A stretch of DNA of 64,000 nt from Burkholderiales bacterium. Lineage in GTDB: Bacteria; Pseudomonadota; Gammaproteobacteria; Burkholderiales; Burkholderiaceae_C. Each line of letters begins with the position of its first letter. Position 1 is the stretch's first letter. The translations under genes and the position numbers were made by a program. This document shows positions 7,338 to 15,704 of the stretch, piece after piece. Location of the stretch: assembly GCA_021732385.1 (NCBI GenBank), contig JAKFVA010000003.1, positions 56,622-120,621 of the forward strand. Reading direction: 5' to 3'. The notes under the pieces are model-generated. The model searched no databases, was not told where the DNA came from, and saw nothing but the letters and a program-made list of their open reading frames with translations.

Positions 7338-7715
7338 ATGAACTCGCAAAACAACGCTGGTCTGCAACACCAAAAAATCACCGCCATGACCCTTGTGGCT
7401 ACTGCCGCATTGTTGGCCAATCGACTGATTGCCTATGACGGCACCCACGCCACAAGCGCTGGCGGCGTTAAAGACGCGCAAGGCGTGTCTGAAACAAACG
7501 CTGCCATCGGCGATGCCGTCAGTGTGGTCACCAGTTATTCCTACTTAGTGCAAGCCAGTGCAGCCATCGCTTTTGGCGATTACATCAAGCCCGCTGCCGA
7601 CGGCTCTGGTCGCGCTGAAGTGGGTGCGATTGATGACCACTGTGGCCGCGCACTGGGCGCAGCAGCAGAAGGCCAATTGTTTGAGATGCAAATCGTGCGC
7701 CATGTGCACGCCTGA
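7338..7715 (+). CDS. Capsid decoration/cement-like protein
   Basis: This 125-residue protein starts at ATG 7338 with CCAGGAGCC upstream. It shows LIAYDGTHATSAGGVKDAQG, VVTSYSYLVQASAAIAFGDY and a C-terminal GRALGAAAEGQLFEMQIVRH. The strand pattern and the late GxA..G...v motif resemble the capsid-cement proteins (DUF2190-like) often encoded just after the major capsid gene. The assignment rests on position and general pattern, not on a diagnostic residue. Confidence 0.6.
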   Translation: MNSQNNAGLQHQKITAMTLVATAALLANRLIAYDGTHATSAGGVKDAQGVSETNAAIGDAVSVVTSYSYLVQASAAIAFGDYIKPAADGSGRAEVGAIDDHCGRALGAAAEGQLFEMQIVRHVHA

Positions 7716-7740
7716 TCTCGAATAAATTCGCTGAGCAGCC

Positions 7741-8232
7741 ATGACCTACGCCAAAGCCGCTGACCTTACGGCCCGCTTTGGCGAACGTGAGATCACCCAG
7801 CTCACCGACCGCGGCGATACCGGCCAGACCAACACGGGCCTGGTGGCGCGGGCGCTGCAGGATGCCACCGCTTTTATTGACAGCCATGTGGGCAAGGTCT
7901 ATGCCCTGCCGCTGCGCGGCTGCGCCAAGCCGCTGGCGCTGCCCGGCGGCACGCCTGAATACGTGCCGCCGCCGGTGCTCACGCGCCTGGCCTGCGACCT
8001 GGCGCGCTACTACCTGTACACCGACCTGCCCGACGAGCATGAGGTGGCGCGGCGCTACAAAAACGCGGTGCGCGACTTGGCCGATATTGCCAACGGCAAA
8101 ACCCAGCTGACCTGCCCCTGGGGCGGCCCGCCGGGCGAGGCGCTGCATGCCGAGGGCTTGCAGGCGCAAGAGGTGCGCAGCAGCTTTGCGCCGCGCCAAA
8201 TCACCGACGACAGCGCACGGGGCTACGCATGA
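7741..8232 (+). CDS. Mu gp36-like head-tail connector (DUF1320)
   Basis: This 163-residue protein starts MTYAKAADLTARFGEREITQ and continues with LTDRGDTGQTNTGLVARALQDAT, FIDSHVGKVYALPL and LTRLACDLARYYLYTD. That is the regular DUF1320 / gp36 pattern of Mu-like phages. Members are small helical adaptors at the head-tail interface. Its stop overlaps the next start as ATGA, so the two connector genes are translated together. Confidence 0.85.
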   Translation: MTYAKAADLTARFGEREITQLTDRGDTGQTNTGLVARALQDATAFIDSHVGKVYALPLRGCAKPLALPGGTPEYVPPPVLTRLACDLARYYLYTDLPDEHEVARRYKNAVRDLADIANGKTQLTCPWGGPPGEALHAEGLQAQEVRSSFAPRQITDDSARGYA

Positions 8233-8687
8233 ACTTGCTGGATGCCAACTTTTTGGCGCTCGAGCCGCTGCTGGCGCAGCGCTTGCAGGCGCAATTGGCT
8301 GACCTGGTGCCCAAGGTCAAGGTGCTGCACGCTGCCGACCTGGGCGGCGTCTCGGAAGAGCAGCAATTTACGCCAGCCGTGCATTTGCTCTATCGTGGCC
8401 ACCGGACTTCCGAGACACCGACCAACGGGCTAGCGGCCCGCATCGAGCAGACCTGGCTGGTCGTAGTTGCCACACGCAACGCCCAAACCCTGCGCAGCGG
8501 CGAAGCCGCCCGGCAAGACGCCGGGCTGATTGCGCGGCGCGTGCTGCGGGCACTGATGGGCTTTAAGCCCCCACTTTTAAGCAAACCGCTGCGCCTGGCC
8601 GAAGGCATTGAGCCGGGCTACAGCGCTGGTTTTTTTTACCTGCCGCTGGCCTTTAGCGCCGAGCTGACATTGACCAATTTTGCATAA
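8229..8687 (+). CDS. Mu gp37-like tail terminator
   Basis: This 152-residue protein lies between the connector and the tail tube, where Mu-like phages encode gp37, a tail-terminator-like protein. It shows LLAQRLQAQLADLVPKVKVL, FTPAVHLLYRGHR and IEQTWLVVVATRNAQ, then DAGLIARRVLRALMGFKPP. The alternating helix-strand pattern fits a small alpha/beta terminator that caps the tail tube. ATG at 8229 overlaps the previous stop. Confidence 0.7.
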   Translation: MNLLDANFLALEPLLAQRLQAQLADLVPKVKVLHAADLGGVSEEQQFTPAVHLLYRGHRTSETPTNGLAARIEQTWLVVVATRNAQTLRSGEAARQDAGLIARRVLRALMGFKPPLLSKPLRLAEGIEPGYSAGFFYLPLAFSAELTLTNFA

Positions 8688-8703
8688 CCAAAGGAGCCCC
8701 ACC

Positions 8704-9444
8704 ATGACCACCAACGTCTACAAACCCTACCTCGGCTCGGGCCAAGTTTATGCCCGTATTGCGGGCAGCGCCGCCGGTCTGCTGCCGGTCGGCAACGTCA
8801 GCGAGCTCACGCTCGAGGCCAGCGAAGACAAGAAAACCCTCAAAGACTACACCCGCCCCGGCGGCGGCACCTACGCCAGCGTCACGCGCATTGAAAACGT
8901 CACTACCAAGATGACGCTGCACGACCTCAACAAAACCAACCTCGCGCGCGCCGCCTTTGGCAACGCCATCACCATTGAATCCGATACCGTTGTAGACGAA
9001 GCCGTGGTGGCCTACCTGGGTGCGCTGGTGCCGCTGGCCCACATTGGGGCTACAGATGTTGTGGTCACCAACGCCGCAGGCATCACCACCTATGTGCTGG
9101 GCACAGACTACGAGGTGCAGGGCGGCGGCCTGCTGATTTTGGCTGGCGGCTCCATTGTGCAAGCCGCACCGCTGCTGGTCAGCTACACGTTCCCCGACTA
9201 TTCAAAAATCGAGGGCATTACCCAGTCAGCCGTTATTTTGGAGCTGCACTTCGAGGGCCTCAATGAAGCCGACAGCGGCAAGCCGGTGATTCTGGACATT
9301 TTCCGCGCACAACTCTCACCATCCAAGGCGCTCAGCCTGCTGGGCGACGACTTTGCCGAGTTGGAGATGGAAGCCGAAGTGCTGAAAGATCCGAGCAAAA
9401 GCGGCGTTGGCATCAGCCAGTTCTACCGCGTCAAGCAGGTCTAA
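8704..9444 (+). CDS. Major tail tube protein
   Basis: This 246-residue protein starts at ATG 8704 with AAAGGAGCCCCACC upstream. Early residues YKPYLGSGQVYARI then LPVGNVSELTLEASEDKKTL, and RPGGGTYASVTRIENVTTKMTLHD, are typical of tail-tube monomers of long-tailed phages. An inserted immunoglobulin-like segment around residues 120-165 (VVVTNAAGITTYVLGTDY) follows, and the protein closes with SGVGISQFYRVKQV. It would polymerise around the tape measure encoded next. No sheath gene precedes it, so the tail is probably non-contractile. Confidence 0.8.
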   Translation: MTTNVYKPYLGSGQVYARIAGSAAGLLPVGNVSELTLEASEDKKTLKDYTRPGGGTYASVTRIENVTTKMTLHDLNKTNLARAAFGNAITIESDTVVDEAVVAYLGALVPLAHIGATDVVVTNAAGITTYVLGTDYEVQGGGLLILAGGSIVQAAPLLVSYTFPDYSKIEGITQSAVILELHFEGLNEADSGKPVILDIFRAQLSPSKALSLLGDDFAELEMEAEVLKDPSKSGVGISQFYRVKQV

Positions 9445-9488
9445 GTGGCTGGCCCGGCACGCCTGGTACGCCTTGGGGTGGCCGGGCG

Positions 9489-9653
9489 TTACTTGCCGTC
9501 CAGCGGGCCGGTAAAGGTAGACACCACGTACCAGGCCAGCATGCCCACCAGCAGCAAAAACGCCAACGCCACCAGCGCCATGCCGATTTTGACGAAGCCG
9601 CCCCCCCAAAACAGCAGGGCAATGCAGACAACAAAGGCAATCAGGCGTGGCAT
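9489..9653 (-). CDS. Possible small two-helix membrane protein, antisense to the tail operon
   Basis: A 54-codon frame runs from ATG 9653-9651 to TAA 9491-9489 on the minus strand, between the tail-tube and tape-measure genes. It encodes two hydrophobic segments, roughly residues 3-16 (LIAFVVCIALLFWG) and 23-46 (IGMALVALAFLLLVGMLA then WYVVSTF), separated by GGGFVK, and ends GPLDGK. The hydrophobic periodicity is unlikely to arise by chance in antisense DNA. No strong Shine-Dalgarno is visible. Function is unknown; lysis timing, superinfection exclusion or an envelope role are all possible. Confidence 0.55.
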   Translation of the reverse strand: MPRLIAFVVCIALLFWGGGFVKIGMALVALAFLLLVGMLAWYVVSTFTGPLDGK

Positions 9654-9684
9654 AGCGCAACTCTAAACCAATTTCGCAAACACC

Positions 9685-12600
9685 GTGGCCAACAACGTCG
9701 AAATCAAGGTATCCGCAGACACCGCCCAGGCGGTGGCCGGGCTGAACGCCGTCGGCAAAGAGTTGCAGACCACCGGCAGCCAGGCGCAGCAGCTCACTGG
9801 CAAGGCCGCCCCGGCAGGCCAGAGCCTGCAGGCCGTGGGCGCTGGGGCAGACACCGCCAGCACTGGCCTGGGCAAAACCCGCACCGGCCTGCAAAGCATT
9901 AGTGAGCAGCTCAGCGTCGCCAGAACGCAACTGGTCAGCTTCTTGACTGCACAGCTTGGGCTGGGGGCGGGCAAAGAAGTCATTCAAACCGCCGACGCCT
10001 ACAACAACCTGCAAGCCCGCATAAAGCTGGCCACCGGCGAGGGCGCGCTGTTCACAACGACGTTCGATAACATCGCCGAAATCGCCCTGCGCACCAACTC
10101 CAGCCTGGAGCAAACCGGCACCCTGTTCACCCGCTTGGCCGAGTCCGGCAAAAGCGCGGGGCTGACCACCGAGGCCGCCACGGCCCAGGCCCTGCGCCTG
10201 ACAGAAACCATTAACCAGGCGGTGCAGCTCTCCGGCGGCAGCGCGCAGTCAGCCAGCGCCGCCGTCACACAGCTCATCCAGGGCTTGCAATCGGGCGTGC
10301 TCCGTGGCGAGGAATTCAACAGTGTGCTCGAGCAGGCCCCGCGCCTGGCCAAGGCGCTATCAGACGGCTTGGGCGTCACCACCGGCGAGCTGCGCAAGCT
10401 GGCCGAGGCAGGCTCACTCAGCGCCGACGTCGTTATCAATGCACTCAAAGGCCAGGCCGACACGCTCAAGAGTGAATTTGCCACCCTGCCGCCCACCGTA
10501 GGCCGCGCGCTCGAGAACCTCACTACAAGCTGGACGCTCTATATCGGCCAGGCTGACGCCGCCACCGGTGCCAGCGCAGGCGCAGCCAGCGCCATCAATG
10601 CCCTGGCAAAGAATCTGGAAACCGTGGCAGGCTTTCTCATTGATGCAGGCCAGGCAGCCGCTGGCTTCTTTGCCCTGCGGCTTACCCAGCGCTTCACAGA
10701 AATAGGCGCAGCCACCGCGCAAGCCACCGTGGCCACCACAGCCAACACAGTCGCTGTGCGCGCCAACACGGTGGCTGCTGCACAGTCTGATGTAGCCTTC
10801 AAGCTGCTGTCAGCCGACGTTGCCCGCCAGACTGCGCTGCTGGCAGGCAACACCACAGCAGTAGCCGCCAACACCACAGCCACCACCGCCCAAGGCGCAG
10901 CGGCCACACAAGCGGCTGCAAGCGTGGGCCGCTTTGCTGCCATCCTGAGCACGCTCAGAACCTTTGCCTTAATAGGGCTGGTCACCAACTTCAAAGACAT
11001 CGGCACCGCCATTGGCGAGGGCATTGCGCGCTTGGCGGGCTTCAAAGACCGCACCGACGAGCTGGCGCGCGCCGAAAAAAACGCTGCCCTTATAGCTGCC
11101 GAGAACATTGCCTTACGCGAGCGTGGTCAGGCGCTGACTCAAGCGGCAATTGACAAGCAGTTCGAGCTATCCAAAGCTGCCACGCTGGCTATTGGTGAGT
11201 TCGAAAAATTGACAAGAGAAGGCAACACCGCCGCTGAGGCGGTTGTCAAAATCGGCAAAGACTTTGACTTGGCCAGCGTCCCAGGTATCCGCAACGCTAC
11301 AGCAGTCCTGGACAAGCTGGCTGCCGATGGAAAACTCAGTGCAAGCCAGTTTCAAACAGCCTGGGCAGATGCACTCAAAGGCGCAGACCTGGGTGTTTTT
11401 GAAGCGCAAGCGCGCGCTGCGTTTTCAGGTACAGCGCGTGAGGCCGAGCGGCTGGCCCAAGTCATTGATGTGTCGCTGCGCGAAGCTGTCAAACGTACCG
11501 GCCTGGACTTTGATGTACTGGCAGGCGGCATTGGAAAGGCCTCTCGCGGCGCAATAAACGACACCGACGCCATCATTTCAGGGCTGGTCAGGCTGAAAGC
11601 GCAAGGCGTAGATACAGGCTTGGCGCTCACGGCCAGCTTGAGCAAAAGCATCAACACGGCGGATAGCCAGAAAGCGCTGGATGCAATTCGCTTGCAAATT
11701 GAGTCAGTGCGCAAAGAACTGGGCACGACAGTCACCAACGGCCTGCTCGACCAAGCAGCACAAAAAGCATTGGAACTGGGCGATGCGCTCAACAAAGCCA
11801 AGCCCGGCATCAACGGCCTGCGCGAAGCAATGCAAGAGCTTGGCTTGCGCAGCCGCGAAGAGCTGCAAGCCACGGCCCAGCGCGCCACCCAGGCCTACGA
11901 CCTCATCAAAGCCAAGGGCGCAGAAGAGGGCGAGTCTTTCATTGCCTACCAGGCCCGCAAATCCGACGCCGCCAAGGTCTACCTGGAGCGCCTGATTGCT
12001 GCCAATGGTGGCGTGGCGAGCGAGGCCATTAAAACCCGCGCAGCGGTTGAAGGGGTCACGATTGCGGTAGACGACAACGGGCGCGCCACAGTCAGCAGCG
12101 GCGCAAAGGGCACGCAAGCCTTCAAAGACATCGGCAGCGCGGCCAGCCAGGCCGGGCAAGCCATTGGCGGCATCAATCCGGTGTTGCAGGCTGCCAACGC
12201 GGCCTACCAGCAGCTCATCGACACCGCCACCAAGGCCACAGCGGCTACCCAGGCCTATGACAAAGCCCGCAGCAATGCCGCCGCGCGCGAATTGACAGAC
12301 CGCGCCAACGCGCGCGAAGGCGTAGACGCCAGTGGCAACCGCCTTGGCGCAGGCACCGATCTGGGTAGCCGCACCGGCATCGTGAATTTTCTTAAAAACG
12401 CAGGCGTCAATGACGAAGCCGCTGCCCGGCGAATCGCCAATGAGTTTGCAAATACCAAGGGCGAGGTAGAGTACTTCAACAATCCCGGCCAAATCAAATA
12501 CGGCGGACGCAATGGCACGCTGTCTGAGGCACTGCTCAAAGCCGCCGAGCAATTCACCTTCGGGCAAAACGCCCCGCGTGTGGGCGGCACTGCGCCTGCG

Positions 12601-12762
12601 CCCGGCACACCCCCCGCGCCAGCGCCAGCCACGCAAAACACCTATGTGGTGCGGCTCGACCTGGGCGCTGGCCAATCCCGCGAAGTCAACGTAGCCAGCG
12701 CCAACGACGCGCAGGCACTCATCGGCGCGCTGCAAGTGGCCAGGCGCCAGGCTGGAGGCTGA
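9685..12762 (+). CDS. Tape measure protein
   Basis: This 1025-residue protein starts at GTG 9685 (MANNVEIKVSADTAQAVAGL). Residues of roughly 75-290 form the conserved tape-measure N-terminal domain: ANNSLQ-type helices, EIALRTNSSLEQTGTLFTRL, VTQLIQGLQSGVLRGEEFNS, VLEQAPRLAKALSDGLGVT. Long Ala-rich coiled-coil regions follow, with a hydrophobic stretch near LRTFALIGLVTNF. The protein sets tail length and is ejected during infection. The C-terminus carries NEFANTKGEVEYFNNPGQIKY and then a Pro/Ala linker. The usual pair of frameshifted tail chaperones is not seen between it and the tube gene. Confidence 0.9.
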   Translation: MANNVEIKVSADTAQAVAGLNAVGKELQTTGSQAQQLTGKAAPAGQSLQAVGAGADTASTGLGKTRTGLQSISEQLSVARTQLVSFLTAQLGLGAGKEVIQTADAYNNLQARIKLATGEGALFTTTFDNIAEIALRTNSSLEQTGTLFTRLAESGKSAGLTTEAATAQALRLTETINQAVQLSGGSAQSASAAVTQLIQGLQSGVLRGEEFNSVLEQAPRLAKALSDGLGVTTGELRKLAEAGSLSADVVINALKGQADTLKSEFATLPPTVGRALENLTTSWTLYIGQADAATGASAGAASAINALAKNLETVAGFLIDAGQAAAGFFALRLTQRFTEIGAATAQATVATTANTVAVRANTVAAAQSDVAFKLLSADVARQTALLAGNTTAVAANTTATTAQGAAATQAAASVGRFAAILSTLRTFALIGLVTNFKDIGTAIGEGIARLAGFKDRTDELARAEKNAALIAAENIALRERGQALTQAAIDKQFELSKAATLAIGEFEKLTREGNTAAEAVVKIGKDFDLASVPGIRNATAVLDKLAADGKLSASQFQTAWADALKGADLGVFEAQARAAFSGTAREAERLAQVIDVSLREAVKRTGLDFDVLAGGIGKASRGAINDTDAIISGLVRLKAQGVDTGLALTASLSKSINTADSQKALDAIRLQIESVRKELGTTVTNGLLDQAAQKALELGDALNKAKPGINGLREAMQELGLRSREELQATAQRATQAYDLIKAKGAEEGESFIAYQARKSDAAKVYLERLIAANGGVASEAIKTRAAVEGVTIAVDDNGRATVSSGAKGTQAFKDIGSAASQAGQAIGGINPVLQAANAAYQQLIDTATKATAATQAYDKARSNAAARELTDRANAREGVDASGNRLGAGTDLGSRTGIVNFLKNAGVNDEAAARRIANEFANTKGEVEYFNNPGQIKYGGRNGTLSEALLKAAEQFTFGQNAPRVGGTAPAPGTPPAPAPATQNTYVVRLDLGAGQSREVNVASANDAQALIGALQVARRQAGG

Positions 12763-12765
12763 AAC

Positions 12766-13164
12766 ATGGCCATCACCTTGAGCTACAACGCCGTCACCCT
12801 GGCACTGCCCGATGACCTGGCCTGGATTGATGAATTCGCCTGGTCTGCGGTCGAGCAAACCAAAACCTACACCACCACTGGTGCGCTGCTGATTGAGGAA
12901 GCCACGCGCCAAGCGGGTAGGCCCATCACTTTGCAGGCAGACGACAACCGCGCCTGGTGCACGCGCCAGCTCGTCACCAGCCTGTACGCCTGGTGCGCCA
13001 TAGCCAATATCACCATGACGCTGGTGCTGCGCGGCCAGGCCCGCAGCGTCACATTTGACCGGGAAAACAGCGCCTTGGAGGGCTTCCCCGTGCTGTTCTA
13101 TGCCGACGGCTCCATTGATGCCAGCGATTTTTACGTCCCCACCATCCGCTTGTTGGAGCTTTAA
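12766..13164 (+). CDS. Phage tail-tip region protein, unknown
   Basis: This 132-residue protein starts MAITLSYNAVTLALPDDLAW three bases after the tape-measure stop. It is mostly short beta strands with YTTTGALLIEEATRQAGRPI, WCTRQLVTSLYAWC and a final DGSIDASDFYVPTIRLLEL. Small distal-tail or baseplate proteins often sit here in siphovirus-like Mu relatives. I do not recognise a diagnostic motif, so the role is inferred from position only. Confidence 0.65.
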   Translation: MAITLSYNAVTLALPDDLAWIDEFAWSAVEQTKTYTTTGALLIEEATRQAGRPITLQADDNRAWCTRQLVTSLYAWCAIANITMTLVLRGQARSVTFDRENSALEGFPVLFYADGSIDASDFYVPTIRLLEL

Positions 13165-13167
13165 GCC

Positions 13168-13527
13168 ATGCCAGCCGCCGTACAAAACATCACCATCGAG
13201 CAAGGCGCAACCTGGCCCTGGACGCTTGAATTGCACAGCGCCTCAGAAGCGGGCCCAGTGCTTGATCTAACCGGTTACACCGCCCACATGCAAGTGCGCA
13301 GCACTGTCGATTCAGCCACCGTTCTTACCGAGCTCAGCACCAGCAACGGGCGCATCACTATCACAGCGGGCACCGGCCTGATTGAGCTACTGCTCACAGC
13401 AGAACAAACAGCGGCTTTGAATTTCGAGAGCGCTGTATATGACCTTGAATTGCGCAGCGCAGACGGTTATGTGCTGCGGCTTTTCAAAGGCGAAATCACC
13501 CTCGATCCAGAAGTCACCAGAGAGTAA
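13168..13527 (+). CDS. Ig-like phage tail/baseplate protein (BppU N-terminal-like)
   Basis: This 119-residue protein starts MPAAVQNITIEQGATWPWTL. The run IEQGATWPWTLEL, LDLTGYTAHMQVRS, TGLIELLLTAEQTAAL and YDLELRSADGYVLRLFKG follows the beta-sandwich pattern of the N-terminal domains of BppU-type upper baseplate proteins. Such a domain could attach fibres to the tail tip. It lies at the head of the putative fibre cassette. The assignment is by pattern and remains uncertain. Confidence 0.55.
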   Translation: MPAAVQNITIEQGATWPWTLELHSASEAGPVLDLTGYTAHMQVRSTVDSATVLTELSTSNGRITITAGTGLIELLLTAEQTAALNFESAVYDLELRSADGYVLRLFKGEITLDPEVTRE

Positions 13528-13532
13528 ACACA

Positions 13533-14360
13533 ATGACCACCAGCATCACCGTTGTCGTCGTACCGCCACCAACTATCCAAGTTGCTGTGCATGCGCCAGC
13601 AGGCACTACCTGCGTCGGCATCAGCCCTGGCCAAGGCAGCCCACCGAGCGCGCCGCCACCTGCTGCACCATCGGCCTCCAGTGTTCCCGACTTTGCCCAC
13701 AACCCGGCCACCACAACTGGCCTGACTTACGGCTTTTTCGGCGGCACATTTTTCCGAAACGATGGCGAGACAGCTATTTACTTGGAGGGCGGCACTGTTA
13801 CTTTGCCAGCCAACACCATCAGTTTTATCAGCACGAGCGGCGATCCAGAAACGCCGGCCGCTGCGTCAACATCGGGGTTTAGCCTTGACCGATTCCCAAT
13901 GTCGGTGGTCACTACAGACGCGCAAGGCATTGTCTCGATTGAAGACCGCCGCGATTTCAAGTTTCTGCAGAGAGGCGGGCTCGTTCGCCTTAGCGAGCCC
14001 AATTTTTTTTACAAAAGCATCGGTGTAACGCCCTTTGATCTGACATCAAACGAAAGTGATATTTTTTTAGTAATAGACGGATTTTCCAGCAACAACCAGC
14101 GCATTTTTCTGACCTCAGACATCTCACCATTTATTGCTCCTTCTGTCAGCGGCATAAGCCTGAATTTGTTCCTGCAGCAAGACGCGGATGGTGGCCACAA
14201 CATCAGTTTTCAGCCAAACCAGTGGCGCTTTTCTGGCGGCATGACACCGGTGCTGACTCAAAGACCCGGTGCGATAGATTTAATTCGCGTCAACACCGAC
14301 ACAACACACGGTCATTTTTGCGAGTTTTTCCCGGACTTTGTCTTTGTAGGCAGCCCATGA
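13533..14360 (+). CDS. Putative phage tail appendage protein, unknown
   Basis: This 275-residue protein starts MTTSITVVVVPPPTIQVAVH and has a proline-rich N-terminal region (GSPPSAPPPAAPSASSVPDF). A middle section follows with TYGFFGGTFFRNDGETAIYL and FISTSGDPETPAAASTSGFS. The C-terminal half is rich in Phe, Ser and Asn (FKFLQRGGLVRLSEPNFFYK). I recognise no family. Proline-rich entry, beta-rich body and location between tail-tip and fibre genes suggest a virion surface protein. Its stop overlaps the next ATG. Confidence 0.5.
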   Translation: MTTSITVVVVPPPTIQVAVHAPAGTTCVGISPGQGSPPSAPPPAAPSASSVPDFAHNPATTTGLTYGFFGGTFFRNDGETAIYLEGGTVTLPANTISFISTSGDPETPAAASTSGFSLDRFPMSVVTTDAQGIVSIEDRRDFKFLQRGGLVRLSEPNFFYKSIGVTPFDLTSNESDIFLVIDGFSSNNQRIFLTSDISPFIAPSVSGISLNLFLQQDADGGHNISFQPNQWRFSGGMTPVLTQRPGAIDLIRVNTDTTHGHFCEFFPDFVFVGSP

Positions 14361-14551
14361 TGCCGACCGAAGCGAGCTCCATCACAGCCCTTGTCCGCTC
14401 CAGCACGCCAATTGTGGTTGTGCCTGTAAGTAAAGGCCTGGCTGGCCCACCTGGCCCGCCAGGCGTGTCGCCAGAGCCACCGCCCATACCTCCCAATCCC
14501 GGCGACGAATTGATGGACATGACCCTATTTTTTAACAACGCGCTGATTTAA
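14357..14551 (+). CDS. Small collagen-like phage protein
   Basis: This 64-residue protein starts at ATG 14357, overlapping the previous stop as ATGA; a second ATG follows at 14360. It contains VPVSKGLAGPPGPPGVSPEP, a short Gly-Pro-Pro run like the collagenous linkers of phage fibres, then further Pro-rich residues and a hydrophobic end (MDMTLFFNNALI). It may be a trimerising linker or an N-terminal attachment piece for a fibre. No family is recognised. Confidence 0.5.
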   Translation: MMPTEASSITALVRSSTPIVVVPVSKGLAGPPGPPGVSPEPPPIPPNPGDELMDMTLFFNNALI

Positions 14552-14564
14552 CTGAAAGCCCCAC

Positions 14565-15050
14565 ATGAGCCTGCAAATCGTGCTTCAAAACTTGGCCACC
14601 CGCATCGCCACTGAATGCAAGGCGCTGCGCACCATGGTCAGTGGCAATGCCGCTGACCTGTCGTCGCTCACCACCACCGCCAAAGGCAATCTGGTGCTGG
14701 CTATCAATGAAGTCAAAGCACTTGCCGGCGCCGCAGCCAACATCAACGACGCCACCACAGCCGTCGCCAGCACCTGGTCAAGCCAAAAGATAAATGACTA
14801 TGTCGCCATGCAGGTCGCTGGCATTCTGGGCGGTGCCAGCGCGGCCTATGACACGCTGCAAGAAATCCAGTTGGCCTTGCAATCCGATGACAGCGACATT
14901 GCCAGCATCATGACCGCACTGGGCAACCGCCTGCGCTTTGATGCAGCGCAGACCCTTACCACGCCGCAAAAGGCCCAAGCTTGCGCCAACATCGGGGTTG
15001 GCGATCCGGAGACCGACTTTGTCGCCGTCTTCAATGCCGGTTTGGTTTAA
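14565..15050 (+). CDS. Putative tail fibre subunit A
   Basis: This 161-residue protein starts MSLQIVLQNLATRIATECKA. It has KGNLVLAINEVKALAGAAAN, a motif seen in phage fibre proteins, then AQTLTTPQKAQACANIGVGD near the end, a fibre-like T-x-P-x-K-x-x-A-x-x-N pattern. The N-terminal NLATR segment recurs in the next gene, which suggests a shared attachment element. Likely part of the receptor-binding apparatus. Start at ATG 14565, 13 bases after the previous stop. Confidence 0.55.
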   Translation: MSLQIVLQNLATRIATECKALRTMVSGNAADLSSLTTTAKGNLVLAINEVKALAGAAANINDATTAVASTWSSQKINDYVAMQVAGILGGASAAYDTLQEIQLALQSDDSDIASIMTALGNRLRFDAAQTLTTPQKAQACANIGVGDPETDFVAVFNAGLV

Positions 15051-15053
15051 CTC

Positions 15054-15698
15054 ATGGCTTTGGCCGACCGCATCAACAACTTGGCCACGCGCATGGGCAA
15101 CTATTTGCGCGACAGCGTAATGCCGCGTCTGCTGCCATCCGGTGGCATCACCGGTCAGGTGCTGGCCAAAACCAGTGCCACCAATTACGCTGCAGGCTGG
15201 CAAACGCCATCCGGCTGTGCGCTGGCTAAGTCCATCCTCTCGGCTAATCAAGCCAACAGCACCGTGACGCCCGTTGTGCTGACCGGCTGCACCTTCACGC
15301 TGCTGCCCGGCCAGGCCATCAGTCTGCAAGCCATCCTGATTTTTACGGCCGCTGCCACCACCACCGGCGCAGCGCTGGGTGTGCGCGTGGCCCAGGGCGC
15401 AGGAGCCAATGCAAACGCGCGCGGCAGTTGGTCGTTGCAGATCGAGCTGAGCAGCGCAGCGGCAGCCAGTGGCCTGCGCGACGGCGACAGGTTCGATGTC
15501 GCTGCCGGTGCCAACTCTCTAGGCGAGGTAGTGGGCACAGCGTCAGTCGCCGGTAACAACAGCGCAGTACTGCAAGCCGTAATTCAAAACCCCAGCACAA
15601 ATGCCAACACCACCGTCACCGTCGAGTTCCGCTCCGAGGTTGCCGCCAGCGCGGTCACCGCGCAAATCGGCAGTGGCGCAGTAGCCCTGATTGGATAA
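15054..15698 (+). CDS. Putative tail fibre subunit B
   Basis: This 214-residue protein starts MALADRINNLATRMGNYLRD, sharing NLATR and a helical N-terminus with the previous gene. LPSGGITGQVLAKTSATNYA then AGWQTP is a typical phage-fibre G-G-x-T-G-Q-V-L repeat. The rest is Ala/Ser/Thr-rich and beta-structured (TTTGAALGVRVAQGAGANAN and VTVEFRSEVAASAVTAQIGS). A role in the fibre or tip complex is inferred. Start at ATG 15054, three bases after the previous stop. Confidence 0.55.
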   Translation: MALADRINNLATRMGNYLRDSVMPRLLPSGGITGQVLAKTSATNYAAGWQTPSGCALAKSILSANQANSTVTPVVLTGCTFTLLPGQAISLQAILIFTAAATTTGAALGVRVAQGAGANANARGSWSLQIELSSAAAASGLRDGDRFDVAAGANSLGEVVGTASVAGNNSAVLQAVIQNPSTNANTTVTVEFRSEVAASAVTAQIGSGAVALIG

Positions 15699-15704
15699 AC
15701 CACC

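Noticed and set aside
9445..9666. Plus-strand 73-codon frame between tail tube and tape measure as a tail chaperone
   Set aside because: No Shine-Dalgarno, no chaperone-like helices and no slippery frameshift site; the antisense membrane frame is the better candidate.
11704..13236. Long minus-strand open frame of about 510 codons
   Set aside because: It runs antisense to the tape measure and two tail genes with clear family motifs or tight spacing; high-GC antisense frames are common and this one shows no domain.
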